Shown: piece by piece, positions 12,783-25,400 of the stretch | Layout of the letters: every line of letters starts with the position of its first letter | Numbering within the stretch: position 1 is the stretch's first letter | Source of the DNA: Lumbricus rubellus | Lineage: Eukaryota; Annelida; Clitellata; Crassiclitellata; Lumbricidae | DNA length: 64,000 nucleotides | NCBI GenBank assembly: GCA_945859605.1 | Contig: OX243816.1 | Coordinates: 27,041,924 to 27,105,923, forward strand | Reading direction: 5' to 3' | Translations under genes and position numbers: made by a program | Notes under the pieces: generated by a model | The model's input: the letters and a program-made list of their open reading frames with translations, nothing else | Database searches by the model: none | What the model was told of the DNA's origin: nothing

Positions 12783-14838
12783 CCCAAAATTAGTGGTACA
12801 GTGCGCATTAGACACCTGCGGGTTTTCAGCCCATGGATCGTGATGATGAAGCAAACCCTCCACTTTAGAGAATCACTAATTGACTGCAATGTTTCAAGAG
12901 AAACAAAGAGAAAAACTGTGGCTGAAATAACACTGCTCCTACCTAGTCAGCTCACAAGCATAAACAAGCAGGCGCAACATATAAGCACACATGCATACAT
13001 TTATACTGGTCATCATCACACATATACATACATACACAATTGCACATATTTTAAAATCATCATGTCATGCGCAAACAACTAGGCACAAAAACCTTCAAAA
13101 CAAGACCTAAAGACTTACCTGTAGTTTAGGATAAATAATTAATGAATAGGATTTACAAAACTGTCATATAAATATTGTATTACACAGAAGTGTAGCCAAC
13201 TGATATAAATTTACTCTAGATATCGTATTGTTAAATTTAAATGAAGAAAGAAAGAACAGAAAGAGAAAGGCAATTGCGAAAAAAGAAACACAAAGAAAAA
13301 ATTTCTGTCAAAGCCTGATCTACACAACAACACAAATTTTTAACTGAGTAGCTCTGTATATTGACACATTTCGTATCTTAATCACTGGTCTCACCTCCAC
13401 TGTGGTCAGCCCATCTCTCTGTAAAGTTAGATTAGTAAACAACCTCTGTGATGAACTTCTTGGTCATTCTTTGCACCTTTTCTCAAACATTTGAAAATAA
13501 TTTTTTTATCATGATTTGGTGTTGTCAGGTTAGGGAGTGTCTCTGAAGAGTTTCTTGTGAAGTGGTGCTATATAAATTTACGATTACAATGAGAAGAAAG
13601 GTCATAGCAGGAAAGATAGGTCTATATAACAAGCATTGAGCTTTATGTATGCAAAAAGAAAGTGAACAGTACACTCACTTTTAGTGATTGAATGGTGATG
13701 AGATATCTCCACTTGGGTAAACAAAGATGGGTTTAATCAATACCACCGGCACTCCCATTGGAAACACAACAAGGACAAACACTGTCCCAGAGTTAACGCC
13801 GAACGTCGCTAGAGTTTAAACAGTAAAAATTTCAGCCGATTATTTCACGTCATTCCTCAGCAGATTAACCAGAAACGCTATAAACGTCTAACATATGAAA
13901 TAAGGTGTTTACATCTGTCCGTACATCCACTGTGTAGGTCTACTTTCACGAGCACAGAAGAGACCATTCTTAGGCAGAGACCCTATTGAGTTCTGTACGC
14001 AACTTCAGCCCTTAGGCCCACAGTACGTAGGCCTATAGCCTACATAGGCTACGTATACGCACACAAGACTTTAGTAAACTTTTAAGGCAGCCACGGTGAC
14101 TCACCGCGTGTCGTCAATAATAAATTTTATATACCCTCCAACAACCTCGTCCGACCTATAGCGTCGATCGTTTCAGTTCACGCAAGATATTATACCACAG
14201 GCTTCGGTATAATAGTTCAGTCACTTGTTTCAGTCATGTTCACGGGACTCTTAGGCAGGCGGCCATTGTAAATCTGACGACCGACACATAAACAGAAGTC
14301 AGATATAATGGGAAACGTCGTGACAATGTGAATCTATTTTGGAGCACTCGATATCGTATCCACAATCAGTTGCTCGCATAAACGCCGAGATCGTGATCAA
14401 AGGACCCACAATACACCTACATTGCATCCGATGTTTAAACAACGTAAAAATTGTAAAATTACTTCGAAAACCCGCTTTAAGAAATGCACAATAAATTTCA
14501 TCATCGTCATCATCATCGTCGTCGTCGTCATTTTAATGCCCTGATGTAGGCTTATATAAAATTAAATCCCTCAAGGACTAATCAATGTATAGGCCTAATT
14601 ATTTTTTGAAAATTAAGATCGAAGAACAGTAGGCCTAAGCCTATAAACAGTTTCATTTATTTGTTTATTATTGCTGTTATTACTACGCTGCTTAGCTAGA
14701 CCACTTTATATAAATCGTCGTCGTTTCCTTGTTGTTGCTGCTGCTGTAGCTGCTGCTGCTATTCTTATTATTAATTTTCATCAGATGTGGCAAAATGTTT
14801 CGACTTTCGACTGATAATATTGTCGGATGCGCATTCAG

Positions 14839-14879
14839 CCACGGCCGACTAAATTAAAATTAAATTTAGTCGGCCGTGG
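14839..14879. repeat. Near-perfect 17-bp hairpin
   Basis: CCACGGCCGACTAAATT is followed after a 7-nt A/T loop by its exact reverse complement. It is isolated and not an obvious transposon end. It lies between the MICALL and mS37 genes. Confidence 0.85.
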
Positions 14880-15042
14880 GTCGGAACTTGTTTACTTACT
14901 TATTGATATCTATATGTGCGCGAAGTTAAAGTGGCAACTGGATTACTGGAATGCTAATACTGTTCCTCTTTTTAACGCTCTAAGACTTTGACTGTGATGT
15001 GACTGATGTCCATTGAGATGTATGATACATAATATGAGCGCT

Positions 15043-15044
<2 letters not shown>

Positions 15045-15079
<35 letters not shown>
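15045..15079. repeat. (TA)n microsatellite
   Basis: About 16 nearly uninterrupted TA dinucleotides. Confidence 0.95.
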
Positions 15080-15080
<1 letters not shown>

Positions 15081-15317
15081 TGAAATTTATTTTGCTAATA
15101 ATAATAATTATTATTCATCAATTAAAAGATTTCGCAGAAGCATAGATATATCTATGCGTAGGAATAAAAGATTATTGGTCTTTGGACACATCACACAAGA
15201 ACTCTGTGTAGATGAATTTGAGTTGTCCTTGTAAAGATAAATTTGGTTTTTTGCCTTTTTATCTGTTTTCTTTTTAAGACGTTGTGGGTGACTACTCATT
15301 AGAAATATAAAGTAAAA

Positions 15318-16944
15318 ATGACTCGCTTGACTGATGTATTATTAAACCGAATGAGAGATCCTATGAAGAAATTCACCAATTATCACTCGCGCTATCCCTA
15401 CAAACAAGTGCTACCGGCGGCTCTTAGCAATGAGGTTTCAGGAAGAAAAGAAAAGAAAAAGAGTAAGTTAAGGAGCAGTTTTGAGCATTATAAAATTTTC
15501 GTGCATTTCATGTAGTTTTTTCGTTCGCCTCATTGTTTCCCGGGTTGATTTGCTAGGACCCATTTTCAAGGGAGGAAGGAGATGAGAAGATGAGACTGTG
15601 CAAAACTAATCGAGACGAAAGTAGCGTGGTATAACAGTTGGGTCCACTAAAATATTCCTTTGCTGTCTACAGCCTATTTTCAGACTTTCTTATGTATGGG
15701 TTACGATAGTTGCAGTAGTAATAGTAATGTGTAATCATGTTGGTGACTTACACCTCAGCATTTCATGGAAACAATTTTATTTGAAGCCTCAAAAATGAAA
15801 TGTGTGAAGTTAAAATTGCAATTTATAAACAAGTTATGTGACTTAGATTGTGAATTGTTTCAGCCTTGTCATGCTTGCAAGAGATGTCAGTGATGCTGGT
15901 TTGTCTGAAGAAACATGAGTTTGAACAGACAAGATGTCCCAAAGAAATTGAGGCATTTGTTGCATGCAATAAACAGCACATGGTAAATAGCTAATATTGC
16001 CTTGATATTTAGGTGCATACTTATTGTTACTGTTAACAGTTTAATGATGTAAATTTATTCTATGTTATAATTTGTGGGGCATGGTGGTGTAGTGGTGGGT
16101 TCGGTGTCTTGCAGTCGGATGGTACCAGGTTTGAATCCACCTCAAGCCACCATGTGGGGACCTTGAGCAAGTTCTTCACTTGCAGTTGCTCATGCGCTTC
16201 AGCGTGAAACTCCGATGCAGCGTCCGGGCTGTAGTCGGGAGCGCCTCTAAGGAGAGAGCTTGAAGGGGCGGTATAGCAAGTGCAAGGAATAAAAATAAAT
16301 AAATATAATTACTCATACTTTCAGTTATGTTTGTTCTTTGTGACCAACTCTAACTATTTATTTGGATTTTTCACAGTACCCTTCCAAAGGTTGATTCAGC
16401 CTTCCATTCAGCAGGTGGCAATGGCAAAAATGATTAATAATACATGATGAGCGGCTGAGCGCCTTGCATGTAATAACTTGTGATCGTCTGTTCTTAATAT
16501 GAGTTGTAATCATATTGTAGTGTGTAACTTTTAAATTAAACATAGTTTATTATTATTGTCGATTTTATTATTAGAAACTGATTGCATCCTTGTGAAAGTC
16601 GGCCATTCATGCTTTTTATCTAGGAGTTTGAAGTCCTGTTCATCTGCTCATTGGCTGATGAAGTATAGAGATTGATTGGAGATTACCTTTCTTGTCTTGC
16701 AAGCAGCCTTTGCATTGAGCATTGGTGTAATTTAGTCGGATAATTGTTGAAGCTTTTTGCCTGCTAATATTGCCTGGATCAATCTTTTAAAAATTCATTT
16801 TTGCAGAAACTTAAGAGATATTTCATGTTTGCATAAATTGTTTTGATTTTTCAGCAAGCCCAAGCGATAAAGGGAGAAAAATCTTCAACTGATTTAGTCA
16901 ACTCAATGCTTAAGAAATATCCTCAACCTCAGCCAAAGAACTAA
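15318..16944 (+). CDS. CHCHD1: Mitochondrial small-subunit ribosomal protein mS37 (CHCHD1)
   Basis: Three exons: 15318-15462, 15864-15982 and 16855-16944 (TAA at 16942-16944), all GT-AG, with phases 1 and 0 that join cleanly into 117 codons; human CHCHD1 has 118. Exon 1 gives a basic N-terminus (MTRLTDVLLNRMRDP...). Exon 2 carries the CHCH domain: LSCLQEMSVMLVCLKKHEFE then TRCPKEIEAFVACNKQH, with two CX9C motifs exactly spaced (Cys-x9-Cys twice) as needed for two disulfides and Mia40-dependent import. The EMSVM...CLKKHEF stretch is the family signature of mS37, a component of the mitoribosome small subunit. Exon 3 supplies a short tail ending in LKKYPQPQPKN, the position of the family's 'LLQRFP' end. 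Divergent neighbour is MICALL. Confidence 0.93.
16075..16305 (+). mobile_element. tRNA-derived SINE, about 230 bp
   Basis: It starts GGGGCATGGTGGTGTAGTGG (A box), with GGTTTGAATCC (B box) 45 nt later. A non-tRNA body follows, then a tail ending in repeated AATAAATAAATA. It lies in mS37 intron 2. A related tail, CTTGAAGGGGC...TATA.CAAGTGCA, recurs at 44570. Confidence 0.8.
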
Positions 16945-17086
16945 TTGTAAGTACTGGTAGAAACATTTACTTGCTTAATGTAACTGCTATGTGTAACTGT
17001 ATCTGACAAATGACATAGAACTTCTGCATGTGTGAATTGGCCATATGGTAACGTTCGGTAGCCTTCCAGGCTATACTACACTGTGT

Positions 17087-17691
17087 CCGCGTTAAAGTGG
17101 AACCCACAATAAAGTGTCATAACTCAGTCAAAATTTTTAGGATTTGCCTGAAATTTTACACACAACAACAGCGGCCATAGTTACACGAGATCCTAAAGCC
17201 GATTAGAAATATTTGTGAGTTTGTCAAATTTATGAGCGTTTGAGATGCAGCACCGAAAAATGCAACTTTCCAACATGGAAAAGCTGAAAAGAAGTAAAAT
17301 TCAGCTAAATATGATGGTCAAAATGTCATTTTTGTTCACGAACACACGACCATAGACGTAGAGGCTACTGTTTGAAGGTCCGATCGATGATCACCTGGTC
17401 AAACAGCTGCCACTCTTCAATCAGACGCACCCTACGCTTATCGATGTCATGAATACGGGAACGAAAAACGCGCTACTCCGGTACATGCACCCGGATCGAG
17501 GTCTGGACTGCTAGGCGGCCACAGCTACGGATATGAAGCCGAGTGTCTTCCGGGACAGCTACTACACTACTACGTCTATGGTCGTGTGTTCGTGAACAAA
17601 AATGACATTTTGACCATCATATTTAGCTGAATTTTACTTCTTTTCAGCTTTTCCATGTTGGAAAGTTGCATTTTAACGCGGACACAGTGTA
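17087..17691 (-). mobile_element. Tc1/mariner-like element with transposase remnant, 605 bp
   Basis: Ends are TACACTGTGTCCGCGTTAAA and its inverse, with TA at both edges. A second, long inner inverted repeat pairs 17260-17356 with 17570-17667. The unpaired centre (about 17357-17560), read on the minus strand, gives HDIDKRRVRLIEEWQLFDQV, which looks like the C-terminal end of a Tc1/mariner-type transposase ('...L...I..EW..I.Q..I'). The first 160 bp inside the left end have no mirror on the right, so the copy is deleted or a composite. Confidence 0.75.
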
Positions 17692-17699
17692 CAAAGACT

Positions 17700-18395
17700 A
17701 GTAAATTCCAAGAACTCAGTTCTTTGGATGTTAAACAGTAATCGGAAATCTGGTTATTGGTTCTAAAAATGATAATCAAAGTTTGCTGCTCAGAAACCGA
17801 TAATTGAGCTAATTGTAAAAAAAATTATTTGGAAAATTATAAAAGATGATTCATACATTTCTACTGACTTAGCTTAACACATTGACCGCCTACACGCCGT
17901 GTTAAATGACTGGTTTAACTACGAGTTATCTCGTACCTGGCAGTCAACGTGTTAAAGATTGTTGTGAGAAGAAACTAATTCCAAGAAATAAATGGTGTCT
18001 GTGATGCTGAGGTCCATTATATAATATATATAATTTATAAGAGGTTGTTGACTCAAGGTATGATAGATTATTAATGCACAGCACTATTACACGACATTTT
18101 GAATGCAATGTCATCACATATTTTGTCAAATTTTAACATTTTGTGATGATGAAAATGAAAACCAATATAAACTTCGCGGTCAGCGAGCGAGATGAGTGCA
18201 TTTGAAAACCACTTTTTACGTCAAAGACGGAATCGAATTCGAGTGACCGCCATTGTTGTTTACACTTTGAGTTGGGAATTAGCAGATTTTTAATAAAGCT
18301 AATTCAAAAATTTGATAATCTGCTTCAATTCGGATTTCTTCAACCAATAACTGGTTTGCCCAAAAATTTTATGTTAACAACCCTACTCAGTTCCT
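17700..18395. repeat. Dispersed repeat (degenerate TIR element), copy 1
   Basis: A stretch including AAGAAATAAATGGT.TCTG, CGTCAAATTTTAACA.TTTGTGATG and GTTAACAACC recurs with many substitutions at 50560-51060. Near the ends, CTGGTTATTGGTT (17750) and its inverse AACCAATAACTGG (18340) suggest degenerate terminal inverted repeats. Copy 1 is interrupted by the piggyBac-like MITE at 17874. Confidence 0.6.
17874..17955. mobile_element. 82-bp piggyBac-like MITE
   Basis: The element is bounded by TTAA at both ends and has inverted termini TTAACACATTGACCGCC / GGCAGTCAACGTGTTAA. TTAA target sites and a TTAACAC-type tip fit the piggyBac superfamily. It is the smallest complete-looking element in the window. 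Confidence 0.75.
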
Positions 18396-21300
18396 ATTTG
18401 CTATTATGTCTCTGTTTTTGTTGATAGATTTTGAAGATCTTTCAAACCTTCTGCTGGTATAACATCAGTTTGTCTACTTTTTACGAGTAATGCTACAGGA
18501 TGAAACCTCAAGTGACATTACGATACAGCTCTCATGCTGCAGTGCAACTGCTGTACTTTGAGATAACTATAATTCAATACATGTACTTATTCAACATTGT
18601 TTAAATCTACTTCAAACAATTTGAAACAGCAAATGTGTGGCAAAGTTGTCCAATCAGTTTTTACACCCGCTTGTCTTGTTTTACTACTGCTTGTCATAAA
18701 TTCTCTTCTTTAGATCATTTAGGTATACATATTGTGCAACTCTTTTGAGCTGATAATTATGTTATGCACAGTGCATATGTTTTTGGAGCACTGTATAAAT
18801 CCATTTTTAGTTTATACCATATATCCGTTTAAAATTTATTCACACTAAGGTTCAAGTATTGCTTGTAAGTGTTTATATTGCATGTATGTCTGACTGTGTC
18901 ATATATAAGTACATGTACTAATATTTGTTCTTTGGGTACTTGAAGCATGTCTACTGCTGAGAGGTGACAAGGTCTATACTAAAAGGTGTTATGTTAAAAG
19001 TCCTGATGTGCACATTTCATTCACTGATGCATATAAAATTATACATAGATAAATGAGTGCCTACATGCTTGCATGCATACATAACTGGCCCAGTATTTGG
19101 GGATTCATATTAAAGTCTTAAGTTGCTTCTCATATATCCTGTTATGTGACATGGGAGATTAACACTTGCTCATCCCATTTACAGCAAATCTTTGGTATTT
19201 CAAACTTCAGTGTTTTCGACATCCGGTTATAAATATCGAACAACATTAGATGGCCTGGCAACAGTCAATGCAAACTCATTCGGACACAGCTTTGTTTTGT
19301 CAAACCTACTCTTATCAAAGTCTCGCTCAGCAGCTTGATTCTATTGCCGTAGTTGACTGATGAACAGTGAAGAGTTGCTTTGTTTCATGACTGGCTCCAG
19401 CCACAAAGCAAGACTGTTTAACATACATGTATAAAATTGTATATGTGTGGTCACCAATTGGGGTCACTACATGTTTAAATCGATTTCACTTTTGTACTGT
19501 AGCCTGACGACTATCCTATTGCCCAGATCTTTTTGGTTTGACATAACCAAGTTTCGATATACCAGTAATATGATTCAGCAGGCACTGTTTGTATATTGTT
19601 TAGTCCTATAATTTCTAAAGACAACGATCTCCACTCTACTTAGAGACTTATCTATACACAACTGATTGAGACAGTAATTGCTTGACATAATAGATATTTG
19701 TGTTTGACAAATTGGAAATGGATATTGCCATTGAACATACTGGAAATTTTGCTGTCAATGGGCAATTCTATGTGGGGATTCTTGATTCTTTTTTTTGAGT
19801 TCCCATTTGATATGTGTAAGTCTCTGTTTGCTATACTGTATCTAGATGACCCATTTATTCTTAGGTGCTTGACCTAATCATTTTAGAAAATGTTTGTTTC
19901 AGCATACTGGTAAAGACAATGCTCGCCTTAGTGAAAGATTTTCGGCTTTGGGAAGAACACTATGACGAAAATGCCATGCAACCGTGCAAATATATGGATT
20001 TCAGATATTGTAAATACTTGAGGCCATTCAAGAATTTGTCTTGCTTTACCCTCATATTGTGGGCACTAGTATCTGTCTGCATGACCAGTGTATCAATAAA
20101 TTTTTTTCAAGATTTTCAACTTGTATGTTAGGTGTTTCTTGAGGCACGGGATTACGGAAAATCTTACAAATGAGTATATTGAGTCGATTGATTAATTTGA
20201 TTATTAAAAATTCGTCCTAGATGTAGTGTATGGTAGCAGGTCATATTAATGACTCAAATACAGTAATGAAACATGTTTTATCTACGGTATGTAACTGCGA
20301 TTCTTGACAGCAGTAGACCTAGATCTTATAATATATTAGCTGATACAGTGATACTTAATGGTGACACCACTGTCCGGTAAAAGGCCCGATGATGCCATGT
20401 GACCGTTCCACCCAATAAACCATTTCGACATCTCAATAAAACTATAGAACTGGTCGGGTCAATTCCTACGTGCAGTGGGTTTGTTATTGAAGCCGTATCG
20501 ACATGTTAACATGTAGGCTATTTATGTCAGGTGACTCCTTCAGTAAGTGGTCTAGAACTAGTTGCAGAGCATATATAATGTGTTCTAGGTGGTTTAAAAC
20601 TGAGTTGTTGATGCATCAAGAAAATTGGGCCGGAAAACCTCTTAACTTAAGCCGCGCTTGTTAATTGTGTGCTTGTATGCTCGTTCCACTGCGCATGCAC
20701 ACACGACCTATCAATCTATTCAGCCTATTTGCTTCTTTTATCATAGGCCCTAGTGTCGGCACTGGGCACAGTAGGCTATAGGCCTACATAAAAAAAAGTA
20801 TGATGCTGGTCGTTGCATGTCTTTTTGATAATTTTTTGACTTTGAACTTTCACTAAGCTAACAAGTTTTAGTTCGACAATGAACAGACTTGTTTAAAACG
20901 GATACATTTGTATCATCGTTCTAAAATGGAGTAGAGACGATCAAAAAATAGGGCCTAAGCACATTATATTACATATAAGGCCTAAGTAGGCCTACTCGTC
21001 GGACGTCGGCCATCGCGTAGCCTATAGTAAGAACAACAGGAGAAATTTATTCGTTATAGCTTCTGGCCTCAATAAGCGCGTGCCTTGCTTTTAGGTTTTA
21101 AGAAACGCTTTAGAAATATCTACAAGTTTGAATTTAGCTGACAATGATTTTTGACAAGGTTACTATTTCTGAAAAGTCTCAACGACAACACCATGCCTAT
21201 CTGCTTACTTACCTGTTTGTCCCAGTTGTCTTGTCAACAAATATTTTTCTGTCTCGCAGTAATTCGACCTTGCTACGTAGTTGATTTTTTTAGTTGTAGA

Positions 21301-22426
21301 GCATTATTCTTTGCGTTTTTGCAAATAACTGTCTTTTGAATCTAGAAATCAGTAGCAAAGGAATAAATTCGGTGATATTATATTATTCTGTTTAAAGGTC
21401 GACTTCTTTCCACAGCGGAAGTCAAAGTTTCGTCGAGAGCATACAGGCAGTAAGGCGGATTGTTGTGTAGGACTAAACGTTGTATAAAATTGTTCTGAAC
21501 GGGTGAGGTGTACACACTACACAGGTAGGCCTATATCTATAATTTTAACTTAAAATGAATTCCCGTATTGTAATCTACAAATTTATAAGGCGCCACTGTA
21601 AACAAAGTGCAGGGCGTCAGCTTATTTACGAGTGCTGTGTCGCATCAGAGGGTTGTGTAGGGCTGTGTTTACGACGGCTCGGTATAGTAGCCAATATGCA
21701 GCGAGTAAGCAATAATGGCCGCACCAAAATAGAGAGCATTGACTGCATCTCAATGTGCATAAGTGCCAGGCAAAACATAAAGGAAATTATAGGTTCAAAA
21801 GCGCTGAATTGTTTACAAAGCGCACGGTTATTTAATTTCCAACTTGTATATTGTTTGTATGTGCACTTGTTATAGCGCCCCTATAATAGATACTGCATAT
21901 CTAACCTTCGTATATCACCCTTTAATTAGATTGGTTACTTACTTACTTAGCTTGCATGTCGGCAAGCAGCCGGTTGCTTACTTACTGAGCGCTTTGCATG
22001 TTGGGATGCAGTCAATAGGTCTCTGCGTTCTATTTGAGTGCATTCATTTTTCATTTTTGGCAACCATATTGTGTGGTATACAGGCATGCTGTCTTCGGGA
22101 TTACCCTAACCGGTACAAAATGACAGCATGTGATTTGTTTTAAACCTTATGAGGCACGGATAATTACATGGATAGGCACACAGTCTTCGGAATTACCCAT
22201 TCAGACTAAATTACTGTATATATCCAGCAGAAGAAATTGGAAGGATGCTCTGGAAACTGAACTGACAACAAGAAAAGTTTCCTAAAGAAAAATGTTGCCT
22301 AAACTTGTGGAGGATGTCATTTAAAAGCATCTCATAGAGATGTCATCAAAATATGATGTTGGAAATGATCATTAACCTTGTTTTTTCTGATGGTCTAGCA
22401 GCAGATGTTCAAAGGAGATTCCCATA
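18396..22426. other. Intergenic interval and 5' region of KLHDC3, no firm gene
   Basis: Mostly AT-rich, with a more CpG-containing stretch at 20640-21560 rich in TAGGCCTA words, which is the probable KLHDC3 promoter/first-exon zone. The first coding exon is preceded by an acceptor-like tract near 22390-22402, so at least one upstream 5'UTR exon is expected. The 106-codon open frame at 21555-21875 has no recognisable content. Confidence 0.45.
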
Positions 22427-25400
22427 ATGCAACGCTGGACAGTCCACCTTGAGGGTGGTCCTCGTCGAGTCAACCATGCGGCAGTCAGTATCGGCGATTA
22501 CATATTCAGCTTTGGCGGCTACTGTACAGGAGAAAACTTCGAAGTAGTTCGGCCGATCGACGTTCATGTTCTAAATACAAGTATGCTGGATTGAAGTCGT
22601 ATTTCTGTGCTTGTTTGCATTTCTTGCCCCTGATCTTTACAGCTTCTTAATATGTGACCCGTCACCATGTAATGAGTCACTTGTCGCAGAATGTCATCGG
22701 GTAGAATATGACCAGAAACGATGGGGAAACCTCAAACCCGCCATTATTGACATTAAAAAAATGCAAAAAACAAAATTTAAAATATATATTTATTAGAAAT
22801 AATGTTTAAAATGTTTGCTTAGACGTATCTAAATGTGTAAAAATTTAATTTTGCTAAAAGCCCTAAATCTGCTTCGAGATGGAAAGTCAGAATTTCTATC
22901 AAAATCCGTTAATTTTGTTACGATATTTAATTAGGTGACAAGTCAAATCGAAAAGCATGATTGATGGGGTTTTAGAACAAGGAAATCTCTTTTTTCTGTT
23001 TTGTTAATAAAATAGAACCTTGTGTTTAATACGCACAGAGATTGGCCTGAAAGAGGTTTACTACCTGTGGCCATAATAGAATTGTGCTATAAAACTGACA
23101 CGTGACAAAATCTAGAGCCATGGTTGGCTGAATGATTGACAGGTCGGGTCTGAGCATGTGTTATCGCATGAGCCTTGCTTGCTTTGCATCAGATCACTAA
23201 AGCATATTGTTTGTTTTCATCGCTTTTCACTTAATAAACTTAATCTTCTAAATAGATGATATTTTTTAAATTAGTTTTGTAGAGTATTTTTGAAATTGGT
23301 GAAGCTACAATGCTACATGTCTGCCAAGTGTTATTTAAATCGGTCCTACAGAAATAGCTGCTTCTAAGGAGAATGTCAATAATTATATTGCTAAACTTCG
23401 CACACAGTTTTCTTAAATAACAGTTTATGTATACTGTCGGATTGAAAATTATGTAACTCCAGTTATATGTGAGATATAGAAAAATTGCACACAGTTTTGG
23501 AAAGGTGGTGCTAAAAAGTAAAAAAAATTAGTTTTGAAGCTGCGACTCATTACGTGACGGCACTGGCGGGTCACATATGTGCAGTTAATTTGATTATGGA
23601 TACTAAATATTACTGGGTAATCAGCCTGGTACGTTGAATATTTTGCCTCCATCTTGTGTTTATTAGCTGCAAAGAATCCATTTGAAAATCTCACTTGTTT
23701 TTCCATAGAGCATTAACATTTTAGATCAACTGGCCTATCCTATGCTCACTGCTTTGACAAGTAAATATTGCATTTGATGCATGGATAATTTGAGTCTGCT
23801 GTACCTTGTACCAGTATGTTTTTGTCTTTTTGCTCCTAGGCATTCTTTGTGGCTGGTCTGAAGCTTTTTTAATTTGCTGCCCTGCTGTAGGGCCTGTTCT
23901 GTAGGTAAAAATGCGACTCAAAATCTTTCAATATGTTTGCCCAACATTGCCTGATTCTTTGGTTTACTGAACATTTTAAGTTAAATCGGAAAACTGTGAT
24001 TCTTGACCGTGATTTCATTTCAAGTGACAAATGATTGATATCGCATTCATTATGATGACAACTCTGTGTAAGTCATTGGATTAGAGTAAGATTTTGTTAC
24101 TTATTACGTTATTTCTTACTTACCACAGATAAGTCATGCTACTTTGCTGACATTTCAGTTTCGTATCGTTGGAGACTGTTACCGTTGCCTGTTGAAGCGG
24201 ATCCTCAGTTTACAGAAACACCGTATCATCGATATGGACACACTGCAGTTTCCTGGGATGATTGTGCTTATATCTTTGGTGGTCGTAACGACAAAAATGG
24301 CGCCTGCAACAAACTATTTTGTTTCGATCCTTGTAAGCTCATATATCCTATTCTAACAACATAAACTGTTGTGATATATGCAGCTTGTCGACTGCCTTAA
24401 TTACATTGCAATATCATGGTGTTTGGTATAACTATGCTTGAGTGTTGAAATAAGTCAATAGTTTGGTACTTTGATAATAATCAAGTTGTTATGAGTTAGA
24501 AAAAAAATTTCATGCCATGAAATGATAGCTGAACGTTAAGTCATTGTAGAGCTAATATTTCAGTCATTTATGTATTTTGCCTGGCGATTATGCAGTTTTA
24601 AGTGGAATATTTACTCTTATCTGTGCAATTTTTATTTAATTTCACAGTGTACTTAATCATGCTGCAATCACACTTACACACATACTCTTATTTTATTTAT
24701 AGCCATGCACAGTTTTATGTTTAGCACTTAAATCATTGTAGCTGGACAGATCATTTCTTTTACTAGCATCTTTTCTTAGCTGCAAGGATACATGTGTCAC
24801 ATATATAAATCACATAGATAGATAGATAAATGTGTATGTGTTTGCAGCTACAAAGAAATGGCATCGTCCAAGAGTGACAGGTTCTCCTCCTGGGGCCAGG
24901 GATGGTCATTCTGCATGTGTCATCCATAACAGAATGTTTATTTTTGGTGGCTATGAGGAAGGGGTGAGTAGGCCGTTCTCACAATCAGTCTTAATCACGG
25001 GTTATCATGCTGATTAATTGTGCTTCATCTTGCTTCGGTGTTGTCGGATCACATCTTGGTGTAGTATTCTTAAAGCATCGACTCTAAATTGTCTTAAATT
25101 TCAAGAGAGGATTTAGCGATATTAATCTATATATTCCGAATGCTGATGTGGAATCTAGTAAATGTATTATTGAATCATTTGTTCTTTGGGGAAGAATTAT
25201 TATTATTATGCAAAGTATGGCTTTAGTTTACAAATATATCATAGTATTGAAAATGGATATTTCTTTTAAAGGACTGTAAATGCGCTGCTGATCATAATGT
25301 ATTTTTCAGTTTTCTCTTGTTGTTTCTGCCTTACGTTCATTTTAAGTGTTTGTATTTTTTTATTGCTTAGGTTCAAAAGTTCTCAAATGAAGTTTTCTCG

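Larger units (their letters stand above)
7311..15317. other. Divergent interval between MICALL and mS37; transposon-rich, with probable promoters near 13.7-14.4 kb
   Basis: From the first known MICALL exon to the mS37 start there is no conserved coding sequence. It holds a TA-flanked MITE (7729), an 1.1-kb hAT (9661), two LINE fragments (11179 and 11580), a SINE (12700) and simple repeats. The stretch 13700-14420 is relatively CpG-rich and unique-looking, so it is the best candidate for the start sites of both genes. A GTGAGT-like donor on the minus strand near 13675-13680 could end a MICALL 5'UTR exon; this is inference. Confidence 0.45.

Noticed and set aside
16075..16145. Possible tRNA gene
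   Set aside because: A and B boxes are present but the acceptor stem does not pair and a SINE body with A-rich tail follows.
19907..19970. Exon-like segment after TTTGTTTCAG reading HTGKDNARLSERFSALGR
   Set aside because: It has a good acceptor and an early stop, but no upstream partner exon or family match was found; it could be chance.
21555..21875. 106-codon open frame upstream of KLHDC3
   Set aside because: Composition is not protein-like, no motif is recognisable, and it lies in the probable promoter/5'UTR zone.
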